DNA of 9,353 nt from Legionellales bacterium UBA5158 (GTDB lineage: Bacteria > Pseudomonadota > Gammaproteobacteria > DSM-16500). Under the pieces are notes generated by a model, which was not told the DNA's origin, did no database searches, and was given only the letters and a program-made list of their open reading frames with translations. The stretch covers positions 21,334-30,686 of the forward strand of contig DHXK01000279.1 of assembly GCA_002413665.1 (NCBI GenBank), written 5' to 3'. Both the position numbers and the translations under genes were made by a program. This document shows, one piece after another, positions 6,607-9,353 of the stretch (position 1 is the first letter of the stretch; every line of letters begins with the position of its first letter).

Positions 6607-6720
6607 GCTTTATTTTTCTTGTACCTAATAAATTAAATAAATTACTAAATACAATTATAAGGCTAACCTAGATGCTCAGCATGATGATGCGTAACTATTT
6701 TCATAATCTACTGAGATCTT

Positions 6721-7368
6721 ATGAAAAAAATATTTTTTATACAATCTCATTTCACACGCATTTTTTTCCTGATTTTAATATTTATGAATAATCTGATTAA
6801 TCAATTTTCTTTAACCATCTCTTTATTACAAAAAAATTTAGAATTTGTTTTGTTAATATTAGTACTTCTATATGCAATACATATCTTAAATTGGATGTGC
6901 GGTTTTCGTTTAAATTATTTAGGCATCTTCCCTCGTAAATTGTTTGGCTTAATTGGCATATTTTTTTCACCCTTCTTACATGGTAATTTTAACCATTTAT
7001 TCTTTAACTCTATCCCCTTGTTCATACTAGTTAGTTTTGTTTTACTCAGCGGATTTTCTGTTTTTTTATGCGTGACCGGAATTATTTTTATAATAGGGGG
7101 TTTGGGCACCTGGCTCTTTGGCAGAAAAGGAGTACACATAGGTGCAAGTGGTGTCATCATGGGATACTGGTCCTATTTATTGGTTGAAGCTTATTATCAT
7201 CCAACCATTGTTTCAGTAGCATTAGCGGGAGTTTGTCTTTATTATTTTGGTGGGTTACTCTTCCATCTTTTTCCACAACAAGTGCGCACTTCATGGGAAG
7301 CACATGTGTTTGGATTTTGTGGAGGAATCACAGCTGCTTATGTCTGTCCTTTATTATTAGCATTATAG
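6721..7368 (+). CDS. Rhomboid-family intramembrane serine protease
   Basis: The 215-residue protein has about six membrane spans and the rhomboid catalytic signature. HGNFNHLFFN (87-96) is the conserved H..(x)N..N loop-and-helix stretch, GASGVIMGY (141-149) holds the nucleophile Ser143, and EAHVFGFCGG (193-202) holds the partner His195. The Ser-His dyad is complete, so activity is expected: cleavage of membrane-spanning substrates within the bilayer. The substrate is unknown. The ATG at 6721 has only GAGA six bases upstream and gives an extra hydrophobic N-terminal segment (residues 3-21). Met22 at 6784 gives a 194-residue protein, closer to a compact rhomboid but with no ribosome site. The first start is kept with moderate certainty. 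It stands alone, with more than 100 non-coding bases on each side. Confidence 0.9.
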   Translation: MKKIFFIQSHFTRIFFLILIFMNNLINQFSLTISLLQKNLEFVLLILVLLYAIHILNWMCGFRLNYLGIFPRKLFGLIGIFFSPFLHGNFNHLFFNSIPLFILVSFVLLSGFSVFLCVTGIIFIIGGLGTWLFGRKGVHIGASGVIMGYWSYLLVEAYYHPTIVSVALAGVCLYYFGGLLFHLFPQQVRTSWEAHVFGFCGGITAAYVCPLLLAL

Positions 7369-7435
7369 TAAACATTTATTATGAAAAAATAACGCACTCT
7401 CTTACCCCAAATCTACCCTCTTTAAGTGTGGGTGA

Positions 7436-7503
7436 CTGGCTTAGATAGTTCTTTGGTGTATAATGATTGAAATCTGATTTTTTTAGATGATATGTATTGA
7501 GGA
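7436..7503 (+). promoter_or_regulatory. Promoter and ribosome site of the three-gene operon
   Basis: TATAAT (7459-7464) is a consensus -10 box; CTGGCT (7436-7441), 17 bases upstream, is a weak -35. GAGGA (7499-7503), nine bases before GTG 7513, is a good ribosome binding site and decides the GTG start. No operator-like repeat was seen nearby. Confidence 0.5.
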
Positions 7504-7512
7504 CATTAGACA

Positions 7513-8181
7513 GTGAGCACCCCTAGAGACGAAGCATTATTGCACGCTAAATTTTTTAATCTAGACCTAGATACAATAACAAAAGAATCAGTTGAGGAAG
7601 CTTTAGCAAAAAAACTGTTAGATCAAAATGCCCTTGAAGAAAAAGTAGATGTGGATAAAAAAACAAAAGCAATTAAAAATGCAGCAGCAGCTCTTCAAGC
7701 CTATATTGTTAGCAGGAAAGCTAACTCTGATCAAGAAGAGGCGAAACATGAAGTGACTCTAGGTACTACCCCACTTCAACCTAAGACTAAAACAAAACAC
7801 AACACAGAAGTTGTTTATGAAGTCACTCTTGAAGATCCAAAAGATAGCAAAATCATTCTGGAGTTTTATACTTCTTATGTGACAGGGTTGAAAGAGAAGA
7901 CCAAACAAGCTAATAGTTTATTTCCACAAAAAACAACTGATCTTGTTGATTACATCACAAGCAACTATAAACCTATAAAAAAAACCTTGCCTGCCAGTAC
8001 GGCAGCAGATGGTACGAAAACCGAAGCTAGAACTGTGATTGTTCTACGCTTTAAAAGCGAAAAAGACGCGCTAGCTTTTATTGATCAATTACAAAAAAAA
8101 ATAAAAATAAAACTCAGTTACAAAATAACTTCTATGCCTACTGAAGAACAAGCACCTGCCCCAGGATTTCGTAAAGGTTAA
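7513..8181 (+). CDS. Unrecognised charged soluble protein, first of a three-gene operon
   Basis: A 222-residue protein with a GTG start preceded by GAGGA. I do not recognise it. It has no signal peptide or membrane span, is rich in Lys and Glu, and seems to have three parts. Residues 5-70 are strongly helical (DEALLHAKFFNLDLDTIT, then VEEALAKKLLDQ and KAIKNAAAALQAYIVSR). Residues 71-97 are a low-complexity polar linker. Residues 98-207 are mixed alpha/beta, ending in RTVIVLRFKSEKDALAFIDQLQKKI. The N-terminal helix spacing faintly recalls a J domain, but the HPD tripeptide is absent, so that is not called. The C terminus (EEQAPAPGFRKG) is polar. EVTL occurs twice, at residues 80-83 and 103-106, with near-identical DNA at 7750-7760 and 7819-7829. 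The next gene starts 24 bases later, so a shared transcript is likely. A secreted-effector role is possible but unproven. Confidence 0.85.
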   Translation: MSTPRDEALLHAKFFNLDLDTITKESVEEALAKKLLDQNALEEKVDVDKKTKAIKNAAAALQAYIVSRKANSDQEEAKHEVTLGTTPLQPKTKTKHNTEVVYEVTLEDPKDSKIILEFYTSYVTGLKEKTKQANSLFPQKTTDLVDYITSNYKPIKKTLPASTAADGTKTEARTVIVLRFKSEKDALAFIDQLQKKIKIKLSYKITSMPTEEQAPAPGFRKG

Positions 8182-8205
8182 CCTAAAATTATATTGGCTG
8201 CTCTA

Positions 8206-8385
8206 ATGACTCAGCACATTTATTTAATCATTTTCTTAATAGCCACATTATTCTTTTCCCATCTTACTTACGATTTTCCGTTTTCAATTATATCTAAAAA
8301 AAAATTTGATCAGTTAAAAAATGTCGCTGCGAAGTCAGAAAAGTTTTTATTTGCGCCTAGTCATAGCGAGAGAATCCAAGCATGA
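8206..8385 (+). CDS. Small single-span membrane protein
   Basis: A 59-residue protein: a hydrophobic segment at about 4-20 (HIYLIIFLIATLFFSHL) followed by a basic, polar tail (SKKKFDQLKNVAAKSEKF). It is either membrane-anchored with the tail in the cytoplasm or bears a signal-like N terminus; no cleavage motif is clear. The ATG at 8206 is preferred; a TTG at 8194 would add four residues. The ribosome site is weak, so translation may depend on the gene before it. Its stop overlaps the next start as ATGA (8382-8385), the classic sign of translational coupling. I do not recognise a family. Confidence that it is a gene comes from this overlap and from the coherent membrane-plus-basic-tail layout. 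Confidence 0.65.
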   Translation: MTQHIYLIIFLIATLFFSHLTYDFPFSIISKKKFDQLKNVAAKSEKFLFAPSHSERIQA

Positions 8386-9353
8386 AATTCACTTTCCCAG
8401 TGACGGTTAAAAAACATCAAGCTGACTCGATGGGTGATGCAATGATTATCCCTCAACTATCGGTTAATCAAACCCTCACACCTGACGATCAAGAATTAAT
8501 AAGACAAATAGGATTACAGTCTTTTTTAATTCAGGAAATATTGAGCATACTAAAAGAAAAAGAAAGTAATGATGAAGAAATTTATCAACCTGACATGATT
8601 GATAAAGTGTTAGAAGCTTACATGAAAGCCAACAATACAGAGCTTCGAGAACCTCATGACTTAGCTTTTAATATTGATGTTACTTTTAATGCTACCCGCA
8701 AGCACTGCCATATCTTTAGATGTTCATTGCCCATTATCTCAAAAACTGCATTATTTTTAGAAATTGCATTTGCTACAGTATCTCAGATTGGCTCACTAGA
8801 ATTATCAGAAGGTGTGTTTCCGATGACTCATGATGAACATGAAGTCATGTCTTTTGTACAAGGAATTTTATCATCTCTGTTTGTTTGCTGCCTAGTCTTT
8901 ACTGGACCTGGGCAAGCGTTCATGGAAGATTTTGGAAAACTTATTGATAATTTTTTTCTAAACCCGTTCAAAAAAAGAAAAGAACATTCACTACAGAATA
9001 CTTCAGATAATTTTTCTGTCGGCAAACGAACACTCATTCGATTTATTAAATCAGTGCTCGCTTTATTTGTTCTAAATTTCCTTTGGACATCTGCCGTTCA
9101 AGATTACCAAAATGCATTATCGATAAGCACACGAATCGCAGGTCAAGATGATTCTTTACTGCCAAAAAAACTCGTATTTATTTGTGCTTGGACTCAATTT
9201 AGCTTAAATCAATTTAACGACCCTCTCAATATACTCAGCACTTTATTGATGGGATTTAGAGTCATCGATACGCATTTTAAAAATCAACATAAACCGGCTT
9301 CTCGAGTCGTGATAGAAGTTTTATCGGAATCAGAGGAAGATGCCCCTGTGATG
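8382..9353 (+). CDS. Unrecognised multi-span membrane protein, partial (runs off right edge)
   Basis: The frame is open from ATG 8382 to the last base, giving 324 codons with no stop, so the C terminus is missing. Residues 1-110 are soluble and mostly acidic-polar with helices (DDQELIRQIGLQSFLIQEIL). Hydrophobic segments follow at about 117-135, 155-175 (MSFVQGILSSLFVCCLVFTG), 218-238 (RFIKSVLALFVLNFLWTSAV) and weaker ones at about 263-295. Between the second and third lies a polar, basic loop (NPFKKRKEHS, 194-203), probably cytoplasmic. An acidic stretch, SESEEDAP (315-322), comes just before the edge. It matches no family known to me. The ATGA overlap with the small membrane protein and the shared direction with the 222-residue protein suggest a three-protein unit at the membrane. 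The codon pattern is coherent throughout, so the gene is real although its function is unknown. Confidence 0.85.
   Translation, partial: MKFTFPVTVKKHQADSMGDAMIIPQLSVNQTLTPDDQELIRQIGLQSFLIQEILSILKEKESNDEEIYQPDMIDKVLEAYMKANNTELREPHDLAFNIDVTFNATRKHCHIFRCSLPIISKTALFLEIAFATVSQIGSLELSEGVFPMTHDEHEVMSFVQGILSSLFVCCLVFTGPGQAFMEDFGKLIDNFFLNPFKKRKEHSLQNTSDNFSVGKRTLIRFIKSVLALFVLNFLWTSAVQDYQNALSISTRIAGQDDSLLPKKLVFICAWTQFSLNQFNDPLNILSTLLMGFRVIDTHFKNQHKPASRVVIEVLSESEEDAPVM

Noticed and set aside
6915..7160. Minus-strand open frame across the rhomboid gene.
   Set aside because: It lies opposite the catalytic core of a clear rhomboid protein and has no start signal or family features.
7528..7720. Possible J domain at the start of the 222-residue protein.
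   Set aside because: Helix spacing is only loosely similar and the HPD tripeptide needed for Hsp70 stimulation is absent.
8828..9037. Minus-strand open frame under the right-edge membrane protein.
   Set aside because: The plus strand is open for 324 codons through this region with coherent hydrophobic segments. The antisense frame has nothing to support it.

Overview
The window is AT-rich bacterial chromosome. Gene content (SulP anion transporter, YggU/DUF167, MAPEG, RecQ remains, rhomboid, GNAT) and a high share of unfamiliar or effector-like proteins fit a gammaproteobacterium of the Legionella/Coxiella type. That placement is inference from general character; there is no rRNA or other marker gene. 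No tRNA, rRNA, CRISPR array or insertion sequence was seen.

Left edge (1-382): no intact gene. Three short open stretches in three different plus-strand frames look like the remains of one decayed gene.

Minus-strand block (383-4331): four genes, read right to left, with gaps of 1, 37 and 11 bases. They encode a divergent SET-domain-like protein, a SulP transporter with a STAS domain, a PhnA/YjdM-type zinc-ribbon protein, and a spermidine-synthase-like Rossmann protein that appears to lack an aminopropyltransferase motif. This is very probably one operon, started from a dyad-rich divergent promoter at about 4370-4406 that also faces the plus-strand yggU-type gene.

Middle (4448-6606): an intact yggU/DUF167 gene and an intact MAPEG membrane protein, then two broken minus-strand genes. 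The first is a 52-codon N-terminal stub of an APH(6)/hydroxyurea-kinase-like aminoglycoside phosphotransferase (5295-5453). The second is recQ with its whole middle removed (5484-6036): the Walker A end and the HRDC end remain, in different frames. A 22-bp dyad separates the recQ remnant from a divergent GNAT acetyltransferase gene.

Right part (6721-9353): an intact rhomboid-like intramembrane serine protease, then a probable operon of three unrecognised genes. These are a 222-aa charged soluble protein with a GTG start, a 59-aa single-span membrane protein, and, overlapping it by ATGA, a multi-span membrane protein that runs off the right edge. The last one has at least 324 codons and no stop codon inside the window.

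Most notable are the SET-like gene placed tightly in front of a transporter, the adjacent recQ and aph remnants, and the three-gene unknown operon at the right edge.
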